DNA from: Ptychodera flava
Taxonomy: Eukaryota > Hemichordata > Enteropneusta > Ptychoderidae
Length of the DNA: 64,000 nt
Reading direction: 5' to 3'
Assembly (NCBI RefSeq): GCF_041260155.1
Contig: NW_027248277.1
Location: forward strand, 7,313,910-7,377,909
Shown: piece by piece, positions 37,231-48,013 of the stretch
Layout of the letters: each line of letters starts with the position of its first letter
Position numbering within the stretch: position 1 is the first letter of the stretch
Program-made: the position numbers and the translations under genes
The notes under the pieces: model-generated
Seen by the model: the letters and a program-made list of their open reading frames with translations, nothing else
What the model was told of the DNA's origin: nothing
Database searches by the model: none

Positions 37231-38070
37231 GAATAACTGTGGATGAAATCAAGCAAATCCTTTATTGTGTGTAATGTTACAAAAACATCAAGGGTGAAAA
37301 TGAGAGCGGCCCGGCTTTTACTACAAATAACAAATGTTAAATATCTACAATACACATGGTTTTGCAACATTTTCAGGAAATCTGAATGACATTATTCATT
37401 GAGATCTATAAACTTTATGTGAAAGCACAATAAGCAGTGTCTGAGAAGGAGCAATTTCCTGAATGATGTTGGCATGATGGACAACATCAGTCACTGAAGA
37501 TGAAGCAGAAACCAACTTAGAAAACTGAAGATATTACTATATGAACAAAGAAAGCCACATAAATTATACTTAGGGTATCCATAGCAAAATTCAAGCAAGC
37601 AGACTGGTAATTCCTGAGGTTTCGTTTTTTACTGTTTTTTGTTTAGCATATTTTTTCCACTTCAACAAGATCATATTTCAACCTGTTATAAATCCAAAAA
37701 ATACTTTGGTGATACACAAGTTGTCCTCGTTAAATTATTGGACTCTGTATCAGCATTTCATGACAAATTTTGCATTTGACTGTGTGAGAAAGAAACAAAG
37801 ATTAGACACACAGCACTTGCACAGTTATAATCAATTTATGAATAAACACAGAAAAGAAGTAGATACTTGATTAAGAAGAGTTTTACCTGCAGCATTGCAT
37901 AAAGAATACTTACCATACTGGCTGGCAGATGGATTTCCTTCAAAATTAAACACAAGACCTGTGGGATAGGATGAATAAAGTATTTGTTAAACTGAATGTT
38001 TTACATTCTAAAAACGTGTATGTCAATGTGTACAATTGATGCATGTGGTGGCAACACTTTCATAATATAC
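37231..38070 (-). repeat. Segmental duplication, copy 2
   Basis: 37231-37345 matches 34271-34385, the intron and acceptor just before the NACHT exon. 37353-38070 matches 35820-36535. In copy 1 the two parts are separated by a family A insertion. Copy 2 stops matching at the NACHT acceptor and holds no NACHT coding sequence. Confidence 0.85.
37914..37958 (-). CDS. Linker exon candidate, copy 2
   Basis: 45 nt, phase 1-1, between TATCCCACAG and GTAAGTAT. Encodes '(G)LVFNFEGNPSASQYG', 11 of 16 residues identical to copy 1 by eye. Both exon edges are conserved between the copies, which supports real splicing, perhaps as alternatives. Confidence 0.5.
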
Positions 38071-38074
38071 ACTG

Positions 38075-39440
38075 ACAGGGCTCAGAATTAACATTTTTCC
38101 CTGGTAGTCCACTTGGGCTACCATTTTCTGAAGTTGGTAGCCTAGTGGCAATGGCTGGTAGCCCATGCATACTTTAATTTAGAGATATTTTTTCATTAAC
38201 CAGACAAGAAAAAGCTATTTTTTCAGATTCTGCACATGAAGTGAATTCTTAGTCATTTGATGTGACTACTTGCACACCCAATACCCAAAGAAAACAGGTA
38301 TAACGGAATATTTTCAGTTTGGTGAGCTATGACAACCTGTTTCATTCTCAGAGTCGTGTGCAAATTTTGATAGTCATCATGACAATGACCAGCACCTTCT
38401 AAGCATGTGAGACCAGCTAGTTTTGTATATCCATGGTGAGACATATTGTAGCAGGGCTAAAATACTGTAGACCATGGGCTTTCTATAGGGAGGAGGCATA
38501 ATGTCTATCATTGATACATTATGATCAAATACAATGAAAATGCTTTTCTCATTGGTCACCATTTCCTGTGCCAGTAATTCAAGTACCGGTACATCAGTTG
38601 AGATATTGAAACTTTCCTGCAAAGTTCCACGTGTAACCTCCATAAATGTAATAATCTCCATGAATGTAATAAAATGCACCCATAAATGTAATATCGTAAT
38701 GTAATAAAAACACCAACCACAATTGTAATAAATTGTAACCATAAATGTAATAAAAAAAATCACCCATAATGTAACACTTGTCAACCATAAATGTAATATG
38801 TCTATTTTGTCGTTGCAATTGAGGAATTGACCCCTATGTAATCAGAAAAGCAACTCCACCATTATTCATATCTTAATTATTTGCATTTAGTGTGTTTTGT
38901 GTATTTGAAAGTGTATTTTACATTTCGTTGTTTGTGTATAGAACTGATCGGCCACGGCAAGACACAGCTGTAATCTCCGTGTCAGTGCATTCTGCACTAG
39001 TACAGTTGATCAGCGAAACGGCCTCTGAGAAATTGGGTTCGCCAGTTTGGCGAAGAGGGGCTCAAAACAATTCGCCAATCCGACGTTTTATTCGCCATTT
39101 GACTGTCTAGCAAGCGGCAGCGGAAACACTGACATGGTATTGAGCTAATTCCTTTCAGCACTTGAAGACGAAAGGAGGGTCTCCTTTGCCTCCGTTGGAA
39201 CTTCAACTGACAATCTTGCTATCATAAACAAAAAAATTAGTTTTTTTGCAGTTTATCAAAGATAGGATGGTTTAACACCCATCTAAGTTCGCATTGCTTT
39301 CAACAAAACCCTGTTGTTACAGGTTATATTATTTTTAAATATGGTTTATATCATAGTATGGTCAAATATTCCTTCAGCTGAGTGACATAAATTTGGTAGG
39401 ACAATGAGATAATGTAAAAAATACCGCAATTATACGGTGT
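38075..39440. other. Intron or intergenic; old repeats
   Basis: 38090-38170 carries a 'GGCTACCATTTTCTGAAGTT' type dispersed repeat. No exon recognised. Confidence 0.45.
38638..38805. repeat. Minisatellite of 'CATAAATGTAATA' units
   Basis: About seven copies of (C)CATAAATGTAATA with variable 5-20 bp spacers. The minus strand reads TATTACATTTATGG. Open frames here (YYI/YG-rich) reflect the repeat. Confidence 0.8.
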
Positions 39441-39469
39441 CGCTCACATTTTATCAGAATTGGTACATA

Positions 39470-41355
39470 TTACCAGTATGGGTACCAAAGATCAACCAGA
39501 AAAACAAGAATGACAAAAGCAAATAAGGTCTGCAACTTAGGTACTGGAGGTCATCTTTAGGAACATGCATATCAACTTCTATGGCAATGGGACAAGCAGA
39601 TCCTACATACATAAGCAAATGTCAACAAAAAATTAGCCAGAGAAGCTTGACAAAAAGAAAAGGTGGGAGAGTGGGGAAAAAAGAGTACCGGTACATGTAG
39701 GAAAAAATATAAAAGGGATCTTTTAAAAAGGAATGCTACCTCATCAATCTTCTATCCCCTACCCCCTCCTGAATATCAAATGTTCCACCCCTTGATCATG
39801 TTTACATAAGACCAGCTGGCAGTATATTTACAACTTTGCGGATGTTTTAATTAATACTATGAGTGCTATCATTCAAATGTAAACAGCACTTAAATCAGTT
39901 ACAGATAGTGAAATTCCTTCCACTGTGGGGGGGGGGGGGAATTATGACATCTGGAATTATCCTGGATCCAAATTGCTCATCAGTTCTTGTGTGTCTTACA
40001 TGCGAAAGTTGCAAAAATTGATTCGCAATGAAAAAATTTACCTCAGCTCTGTTTTCAGGATCAAATTTTACGACAAATTGATATTAAACAAGACAAAATT
40101 ATGTTCACAGCCTTCGAAACTGTCTCACAACAAATCCTTGGTTGGGTGTACCGGTAGGTCATTTAAGGTCACAAAAGAAAATTACCTAAAATATAAATAT
40201 TTGGGGGTTTCACAACACTTTGAGCAGAAAATTTATCTAATAACATCCCTCGGGACTTTTGTACCAAATTACAAAGCTATCAGACAAGTAATTTTGAGAA
40301 CAAGTTTTCTTGACCATATGACAAAATTGTCTTAAAAATACAAATTTGTATATTTCACGACAATTTCCACATATCTAACTATTGTCATCCCTGGACATTT
40401 GTACACCAGATGTAAAAGCCATCTGTCAAGGGGCTTAAAAATGAAAATATTTTTTACGATTTTTTGACCAAAAATAACAAAATTGCCCCAAAACAGTTAT
40501 ATTTCCAATTTTGTCGTAATTTCAACAATTAGAAGGGTAACACCCTTGCAAACATCCAATCCAAATTTGAGAGCAATTGGGCTAGCGGTTTCAGAGAAGA
40601 AGAAATTTTACTTAAAATGAGAAAAATAACCAAAAAATTCAGCAAAAATATAAAATTCAAGATATCTTCACGATATTCATCAAACTGATTTGGATCAACC
40701 TTAGTAACCTGTATACCAAATATCAGAGCTTTCAGATTAGTTATTCTTGAATAAAAAAAATTTTGACCAAAAATTCGGAAAATTGCCCAAAATTACAAAT
40801 ATAAATATTTCAATTCAATTTGTATACACTTGACTGATGTCATCCTGAGGAACATGTATACCAACTTTCAGAGCAATCAGATGAATGGTTTCAGAATTAA
40901 ACATTTTTTTACTAAAAACTGAAAAAATTACCTGAAAAATAGGAACATGCAAATTTCATCCTAAATTTTACACACCTGCATTAGAATATCTAAAGGAACC
41001 TGCACACCAAGTTTCAACCCTATCTGACCAACGGTTACAGAGTTTTAGCAATTTGCACGGTTTTTCCTTTTTTCCCCCTCATTTGCATATTTTTGACACT
41101 GACAAGTTCATTTGAACAAATTCACATCTCCACCTTAGGTGCACCTGTACACCAAATACTAAGACAGTAGGTTCTGCCGTTTAGCTGTTTTTGATGTGGA
41201 CGGACATAATACATACATACATACATACATACATACATACATACATACATACATACATACATACATACATACAGACATGCAAATGGGATGCAAATGAACT
41301 GATTCAGCTTATACGATTACCTCACATTGGTATACCAAATGTGAGCTAAAAAGGA
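39470..41355 (+). mobile_element. Long family A array
   Basis: At least ten diverged monomers ('CATGTATACCAACTTTCAGA', 'AGCAATCAGATGAATGG', 'GACCAAAAAT...AAATTGCCC'). These are followed by the conserved 3' block (41040-41200), a long (CATA) run (41207-41272) and the hairpin end 'TTGGTATACCAAATGTGAGC'. A 136-codon frame at 39925-40335 is repeat-derived. Confidence 0.75.
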
Positions 41356-41503
41356 AACACATCCCAAATATGAAGTTTATCCCAGTAAGTATCTTTGTTG
41401 TCTTAACGTAATATAGTGACTGAATCCTGGAAGTAATAGCATATTACAGTTTGAATGAAAATTACACAATTGACATAAAAAGAATTTTGTAAAGATGTTA
41501 GAC

Positions 41504-41641
41504 CTGATGTTGGGGACTCTAACAACGTTTCTGGGTCCAAATCCACTGTCTCTGTTGGGATTTGTGGCCTCACTGCTTCAACATCTGTACATTCACGCAT
41601 TTCAGGCATAGATTGCGTTGCAATTTCCATAACTTCTGAAC
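41504..41641 (-). CDS. Linker exon candidate, 46 codons
   Basis: Minus strand, between TTTCCATAG and GTCTAACATC, phase 1-1. Encodes an acidic, Pro/Thr-rich segment, '(G)SEVMEIATQSMPEMREC' through 'LDPETLLESPTSG'. It looks like a disordered interdomain linker. The donor GTCTAA is weak. Phase fits joining to the exons nearer the NACHT. Confidence 0.45.
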
Positions 41642-41759
41642 CTATGGAAAGAAAGACGATGGATACTAACAACAATAACTTGCTGATTCTTGGAAGATAC
41701 ACACTTCTAATGTACTGGTACATAAGATATTGTGAGTTTTTTAGGAGGATTATTTGAGA

Positions 41760-42715
41760 AAGAAGTCATCGGGAATATCATAGCCCCTGAAAGAACAAAA
41801 CACATACGAATCCACATACCGGTAGAGACAGACTGACAGATGGACAGACAGACAGAGAAACAGTGAACACTGAACAGCTTCTACCTTTATTGCTTCTGTT
41901 GCAACAGCAACTGGAAGCTGCACATGGGAAAACTAACCTAAAAGCTTTATTTACTCATCATTTTAAATGGATCTAATTTGTGTGATCCCTAGTTATTATG
42001 CATACCGGTATGAATGCATTCAGTTCTGATTGTTTTTCAACAAAGCCATGTTGTTTTGGTATTATCATGTTCGAGTATTGACAATATAAAAGCATGTTAA
42101 AATTATATTTTCTAACTGACTGACATAATACATTCAAGATAAATGTGAGAGGCAGATAGACAAACACACACACATACATACATAACATCTTGAAACTGTA
42201 ATGTCTTCCAGTGAGTTGTAATTTTTAGACAAGCCTTTGCAAACATTCTACCATTCACACTGCACTGTCTACAAGTAAACAAGAACAGGTTGTAACTGTC
42301 TGGCATAATAGTTGTGTCTTGCGCACAACATCTGTTGTCTCTCAGTGTACACAAAAACTGGCTGCCGCTCTTCATTCCGTCAACATTCCAGAGCAATCGA
42401 AATTGGGAAAGATTGAAAGCAGAGGAGAGATTTTAATTCTTTACGACTGCAATAATGTATCGCACCATTAAAAGTTCTTGATGTGCAAATACATTTGAAA
42501 GCTAGCATCTTTTCTCACAGTGTTCACTGAGATATTGAGGATTTGTTGAATGTTTTGACAACTTATTCATATAGTTTATGAATAAAGCCAGTTTACACAA
42601 ATATATCAATACTTATGCGTATGGCGAAATGGCAGTAAAGCCTGACAATGTAATGTTTTTCCTATCATTCATAAAGTGCTGGGCATGGGTATATGATAAA
42701 TTAGTTATTACCCAA
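41760..42715. other. No gene seen
   Basis: Short AGAC/CACA repeats near 41830 and 42160-42182. Open frames at 41973-42188 and 42112-42396 show no family motif. Confidence 0.45.
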
Positions 42716-42721
42716 GGAACT

Positions 42722-42952
42722 TTAAATAAAATTCTTTGTTTGCCATCCGCGTTCTGGTAGATTTTCAGGGAAAATTAAGAAAACAAACACAATGATAACA
42801 CTGTTACAAATAAAATATTATTTAAAAGAAACCAAACTGAAAATGAGCTTATCGTAATAAATCTGTGTTTCTGTTTGTGTGTGTTTTTTTTTGCCTGGCT
42901 GGCTGGTAGGTTTACAAAAATTCAAAGACGGCAAACAAAGAAATTTCTTTAA
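42722..42952. mobile_element. MITE copy 1, TTAA-flanked
   Basis: The interior 42726-42948 has TIRs of about 22 bp (start 'ATAAAATTCTTTGTTTGCC', end 'GGCAAACAAAGAAATTTCT'). TTAA lies at both sides (42722-42725 and 42949-42952). A second copy is at 51143-51372. TTAA targets suggest piggyBac- or Kolobok-type mobilisation. Confidence 0.8.
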
Positions 42953-43019
42953 ATGGCCCAATATCGCCTGTTCCTTGCTTGTGTCAGCATTTGTGCCGTT
43001 TGTGCTGCATCAGACACTT

Positions 43020-43555
43020 GACTTAGTCATGTGTCTGACATGGCATAATTGACTCTCATGCCAATATGGCAATGATCCTAGGATCATGCATACCAAATCT
43101 GAAGACACCCAACTAGAGTTGCCTCTGAGTACATGCATACCAAATGTCAAAGTGATTAAAATAGTTAATTCAGAGAATGAAAAATAATGCCCACAAACAC
43201 AAATACTAAATTCTCTAATTTATTTTTACAAGTCATGGTTGATGACTCATTCCCCCTTGTTTACTGGGTACTTTGATTATTGGTCCTTTGAGAGGATAGA
43301 GTCCTGTTGGTTAATTGGGTCTGTGATTAAAGATGAGTTCCATGCTGGTGACAATGAAAAACCAATATGGACTGCCACGAAAACGTTAAAATGATGTGGG
43401 CTACCACCCTACCGTATTTACAAAAGGTCATTAAAACATACATACATACGGTACATACATACATACATGCTGACATACAGATGCCACCGACTCACCATAT
43501 AAGCTCTTTTTGGTATTTATATACCGGTACATACCAAATGTGAGCTAATAAGTCG
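43020..43555 (+). mobile_element. Family A remnant
   Basis: Two partial monomers ('CATGCATACCAAATCTGAA', 'ACATGCATACCAAATGTCAA'), then CATA repeats (about 43437-43470) and the hairpin end with 'TTTTTGGTAT...ATACCAAATGTGAGCT'. 43190-43430 between them is unrelated or decayed. Confidence 0.6.
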
Positions 43556-43559
43556 ACGT

Positions 43560-45555
43560 ACGGTATAATAAATCGACTGGATTTTGCAAACATTTTACGT
43601 TCTATTATGACACTGACAGATTATCACGTGTACCACATTTCATAATAATACCGCAATGTGTAAATGAGTTGTATTGCAGCACTGTGAGATCAATATCTGT
43701 ACAAAGTTTCATAAAATTTGATGAGGTGTTTCTGAACATATCACTCTAATGAGGATTAACGTGCAGTAAATATGTAAATTAACAATTAATGAACATGACT
43801 ATGCATTTGAGTCATTCCACAGTAAAGTGTAAACCACTTTGTGACAATAAGGTCAAAAAATTAAATTATTAAATCTGAATCTAAAAGTTGAGTGGGTGGA
43901 CAGTACTACAGGTGTGTCATCTAAAAATATATTTTTAAGATAAATAATTTCTTTGTTTACGGAGGAGGGCAAATTGTCGCCACAACAGTAACGTGTGTAA
44001 CATGGACAGACATGACATTGTATTGTATTGATCATATGTATGCCATTATCATCCCTGTGCCAAGTTTGAAAGAAGCCCATTAGTCTACAAGAAATACAAT
44101 TAAGCCTCTAGGGGTATTAAGATAGTAAAGAAGTACAAAGCAGGGTGGCACACATGTTGTCTCTAGATTTTGTGACCCTAAATATCAAATCTAAGAATCA
44201 TAATTTCAAGAACAAAAATGTTTCATCATTTCCTGAAAGCACTGATGTCCTACTTGACAAGGTTTGTTATGTTGTCAGGAGAGATATGGTTGGGTCATTT
44301 TCCTTCTTCATCAACATTTCAATAAAGCACCCTGGTACATTTTTGTCAACCAATTAACTATAACATACTGTCTGAAAATCAAAATTAGTCTCATTTGGTT
44401 TTTCAGTTTTTGTTTTGTTTTGTTTTGTTTTGTTTGTTTTTTTGTTTCATCTTGTTAATTGAGTTGAAGTCTATTTATATGGAAAGTCTTTTGTCAGAAG
44501 TGTGTAACAACAAAAACTACTTTATACAACTCTGAGGGCGCACTTTGCAACAGTTCAAATCATCCTTGAGTAAAGCAAATTAGTGATATCACAATTCCAA
44601 TAGGAGAGGAACGGTTGAACAAAGGTGTTGAAAACTGTCCATTTAGCACCCCTTAAAATTTTTCACTTTGAAATTCACCACCTCAAACATAAATACATAT
44701 AAACTAAACCATGCACAATGGTCTTATGGCTGAATAGCTTACTTGGCATAAATGGCCACTTCCTTGGTATTACTGGTGCACTTTGGGGTGGTTTTGTTGA
44801 AGCCTCGTGTGAAAGACAAGGTGCCTCAGGACTCACTGCAAAAGAAATAGACCAAATAATTGACTTTTTGAAGTGTTACACCAAACAACAACGTTCAATA
44901 TAAAAAAGTTTTTCACCACAAGTTAATAAAACTGTGTCTATGACACTTGGCTCACATTCAATGTGGCAGGCCAGAGTTAGTGTATATTGAACATTTAATA
45001 GCTTTTTCTAGGCTTTAGCTTGTGGTAATCGAAATACCAAGTGTATCTGAAGACATTTTAATGCATAGTCCATCAGATACAAAGGCGAATTATGTAATTG
45101 TTGGTAACTATTGCAGTGGACACACACATACACAAGCCTGGTACATTAAAATTAGGAGTACCAAACCTAAATACTAATATCCTCTTGTGATATTGTACTA
45201 CCGATATGGAATTAATGTGAACAATATTTGTAAATTCATCAAGCAGGAATGTTTAGAAAACAACTTCTTATTGACTTTGAATTCTTTGGTTGTATTTCTG
45301 TAAATATATCACCAATATGGGTTATTCCGACTCACAGTTACTGACATTTTCCCAATGTGTACATTTTTGTTGCTCATTGTTTTTAATCCGCGTACTTCTT
45401 ACTAATGATTACTACATTAGAACTAGTCCAATTTAGTTTAGGCACCTACACATCAGTTACAAAGGCATGAAATACAGCAGTTCTAAAGTTCATGCAATTC
45501 AACTAGAGAAATTGAAGAATAAGATACTGTATGTGGCATTTTTGACTTAAAACAG
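43560..45555. other. Mostly non-coding
   Basis: No supported gene apart from a weak terminal-exon candidate at 44741-44903 (+). TTTTG repeats near 44411-44440. Confidence 0.45.
44741..44903 (+). CDS. Possible terminal coding exon, unrecognised
   Basis: After 'GCTGAATAG', a frame of about 54 codons encodes 'GHFLGITGALWGGFVEAS' and later 'LTAKEIDQIIDFLKCY', ending at a stop. AATAAA follows at 44925-44930. The composition looks protein-like and amphipathic. No family is recognised and no upstream exon was found. It could be a retrocopy fragment or chance. Confidence 0.2.
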
Positions 45556-45559
45556 TGAA

Positions 45560-45905
45560 AATTGTCTCAAAAATACAACTTGCATCTTTTATCACTATTT
45601 GAACATACTGTACTAAGTTTACCCCTTGGAACATGCATACCAAGTTTAAATTAATCAGATAAGCGAGCTAATTAATTTCTGAAAATATGGGCTTTTTTGA
45701 CAAAAAATAGTAAAATTGCCAAAAAATACAAATATAAAAAATTCACCACAATTTAAAGCAATCAGAATAATAATTCAGAGAAAATGAATTTTGACCTTAA
45801 ATGTGAAAATTGTCCCAAAAATAGAAATATGAAAATTTCACCACAATGTTAACAAATCTTAACAAATCTTAGAAAAGTCCATATACATATACCAAATGTG
45901 AGCAA
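45560..45905 (+). mobile_element. Family A remnant
   Basis: Three short monomers with 'ACATGCATACCAAGTTT', 'TACAAATATAAAAAATTC' and 'AGAAAATGAATTTTGACC', ending 'CATATACCAAATGTGAGC'. Confidence 0.65.
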
Positions 45906-46670
45906 ATAATGAAAAAAAAATATACTGAATCCGTATTATATTTTTCACCTTCACAGCAAAAGAAAAGTGATAATGATAACCCTCAAGATTCTTAACTCCC
46001 ACCCACCAATCAACATTGCCACTATGTTTAAAAGTTAAATTAAAACATTCTTTATTCCACTTTAGACAATTTGATATGGACATGAGTGGGCCGAGAATAA
46101 AAAAGTGATACCTTAGCCTGTCATTCAAAATGTTCTTTTTAAACGGAATCTCCCCTATCATGTAAAAATGTTAATAATTACTCCGCACAGATGCAATGCG
46201 CAAATATTGACCTGTAATACTACGTCAACAAATCAATGTGTGTCCTGGCCTGACAAAAAATATTGATTAATACTCTGGTTGTTGAATGTTCTATGTCATG
46301 ACAACCCCATCTAAGTCATGATTTTTTTTTTTTTTTGAAAACATTGTTTACAGTGGGTGGCGGGACTGTGTTTTACGGCAATCTTTGATGAGAACTTGAC
46401 AATGTAAACAAACAACATAACAGTTTAAATTTAACTGCCATGATCGAATGTTCAGTTTGATGTGAAAATCATCTGTTATGAAATGACTATAGAATCCACT
46501 CATATAGTATAAGTCTATTCAAGATTAATTATGCGGACTTGGTTTGGCCGTACTGACACTTGTGACAATGACAATCGCATCACACCTGTCACTAACTTGT
46601 AAGATGTGATCAGCATTTATAGCATGCATTCAAATTGAAATATCAATAGAGTTATAGCTGTTGTGCTTAC
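45906..46670. other. No gene seen
   Basis: AT-rich. A 100-codon minus-strand frame at 45859-46161 has no recognised motif and overlaps a repeat end. Confidence 0.45.
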
Positions 46671-46763
46671 CTGGCTGAGGAGAGAGTGATTGTTGAGAAA
46701 ATGTGTCTTCAATAGAACCTATACCATCATCAGTTGATTGTCGAGGTGAAAGAGCTTTAGCAA
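46671..46763 (-). CDS. Linker exon candidate, 31 codons
   Basis: Minus strand, between TGGTTTCTTGCAG and GTAAGC, both strong sites, phase 1-1. Encodes '(V)AKALSPRQSTDDGIGSIE' and 'DTFSQQSLSPQPG', a Ser/Pro/Gln-rich linker. The other frames contain stops. It lies between the glycosyltransferase-like exon and the NACHT exon on the same strand. Confidence 0.55.
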
Positions 46764-46979
46764 CTGCAAGAAACCAGATATGAACTATAAATGCTCATTA
46801 TACGGTATATTGCTGTCTGTGAAAATTTGAACCTTTGCCACATGTTTGCAACTTTATTGAAAGTTTTATGATCAACATAATAAACAATATTCACATTAGA
46901 TTAATTCTAAAGATCATTAAGTATCACAAATATGTAATCAGCTAAAATAAAAATAATAACGTTCTTTGACTTCTGTCAA

Positions 46980-47878
46980 TGTATCACCACTTTTTGTAGC
47001 AAATGTAATATCCTTTGGTCAAGTTGTGGAGGCTATATATGCCAAACTGTAAAAGCTCATTAGATATGCAAATTACAAATTAGCTTACACAAAAATGCTA
47101 AATGACTTTCAATTGTTTTAACCTGGTATAATCATCAATGTACACAGCATGTTTTTCTAAATTTTATCAAGTAAATGCTAGGATATATCCCTATTAAGGA
47201 AAGTTCATAAAATATGCAGATTAGGAATTGGCTGAAGTAAAACTGTTTAATGACTTTCAAAAATGTTGTATCATAGTATCTTTAATGTACATAGGAAGTT
47301 TCGTCAACTTTGGTCAAGTCAATTAAGATAAATATCCCTTATTAGGAAAGTTCTTTAATATGCAAATTTGGAATTGGCTAATGTGAAAATGCTTTATGAC
47401 TTTCAAAAATGTTTTATAACATAGTATCCTCAAGATATGTAGCATGTTTCATCAACTTTGGTCAGGTCAATTCAGATATATATCCTAATCAGGAAAGTTC
47501 ATTAAATATGCAAATTAGCAATAATCTTTCATGTCACCCCTTAATACCTTTCACAGCTGAAATGTGTTGGTCTGATCAACATTTGTAGCGAATCTCATCA
47601 AATTTTGTGCAGTCGTTCTTAAAGTATATCCAGTGTTTTCTAAAATCATTAACTATGCAAATGAGCAAAAGGTAAGCAATCCACACCCACCTAAACCTTA
47701 TCAGTTCTTGCCATTGAGAAACTGAATCTATGTACCAGATTTAATTATGATCTGATGAGCCGATTTTGAGATATCGGATGCATAGCCAGACAGACACACA
47801 GACAGACACAGACAGACACAGACAGACAGACATCGCTATGACATTAGCCTATGTGTGTGAACATGTGCTTTAAAAATA
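46980..47878 (+). mobile_element. Family C element: ~150-bp tandem core plus (ACAG)n
   Basis: 'GGAAAGTTC(A/T)T(A/T)AA' with 'ATATGCAAATT' recurs near 47060, 47205, 47350 and 47500. Between these lie 'AATGACTTTCAAAAATGTT' and 'CATCAACTTTGGTCA' segments. The array ends in ACAG/ACAC repeats (47787-47831) and 'CATTAGCCTATGTGTGTGAA'. The layout resembles bivalve 'pearl' elements, as in families A and B. Confidence 0.75.
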
Positions 47879-48013
47879 GAGTGATTAACAATACGGGTCT
47901 GCTTTTTATCAGCATTTTTATGTAAATGGCATATGTTTTCAAGCTCAATTTCTTTTGTAATCTTGTTACACTTTGTGCGATTTGAATACAGCTACATTGG
48001 GAGAAACATGTTT

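Noticed and set aside
39925-40335. 136-codon plus-strand open frame
   Set aside because: It lies wholly within the family A repeat array, and its peptide follows the repeat monomers.
45859-46161. 100-codon minus-strand frame
   Set aside because: No motif, overlaps the end of a family A remnant, and lacks splice or promoter context.
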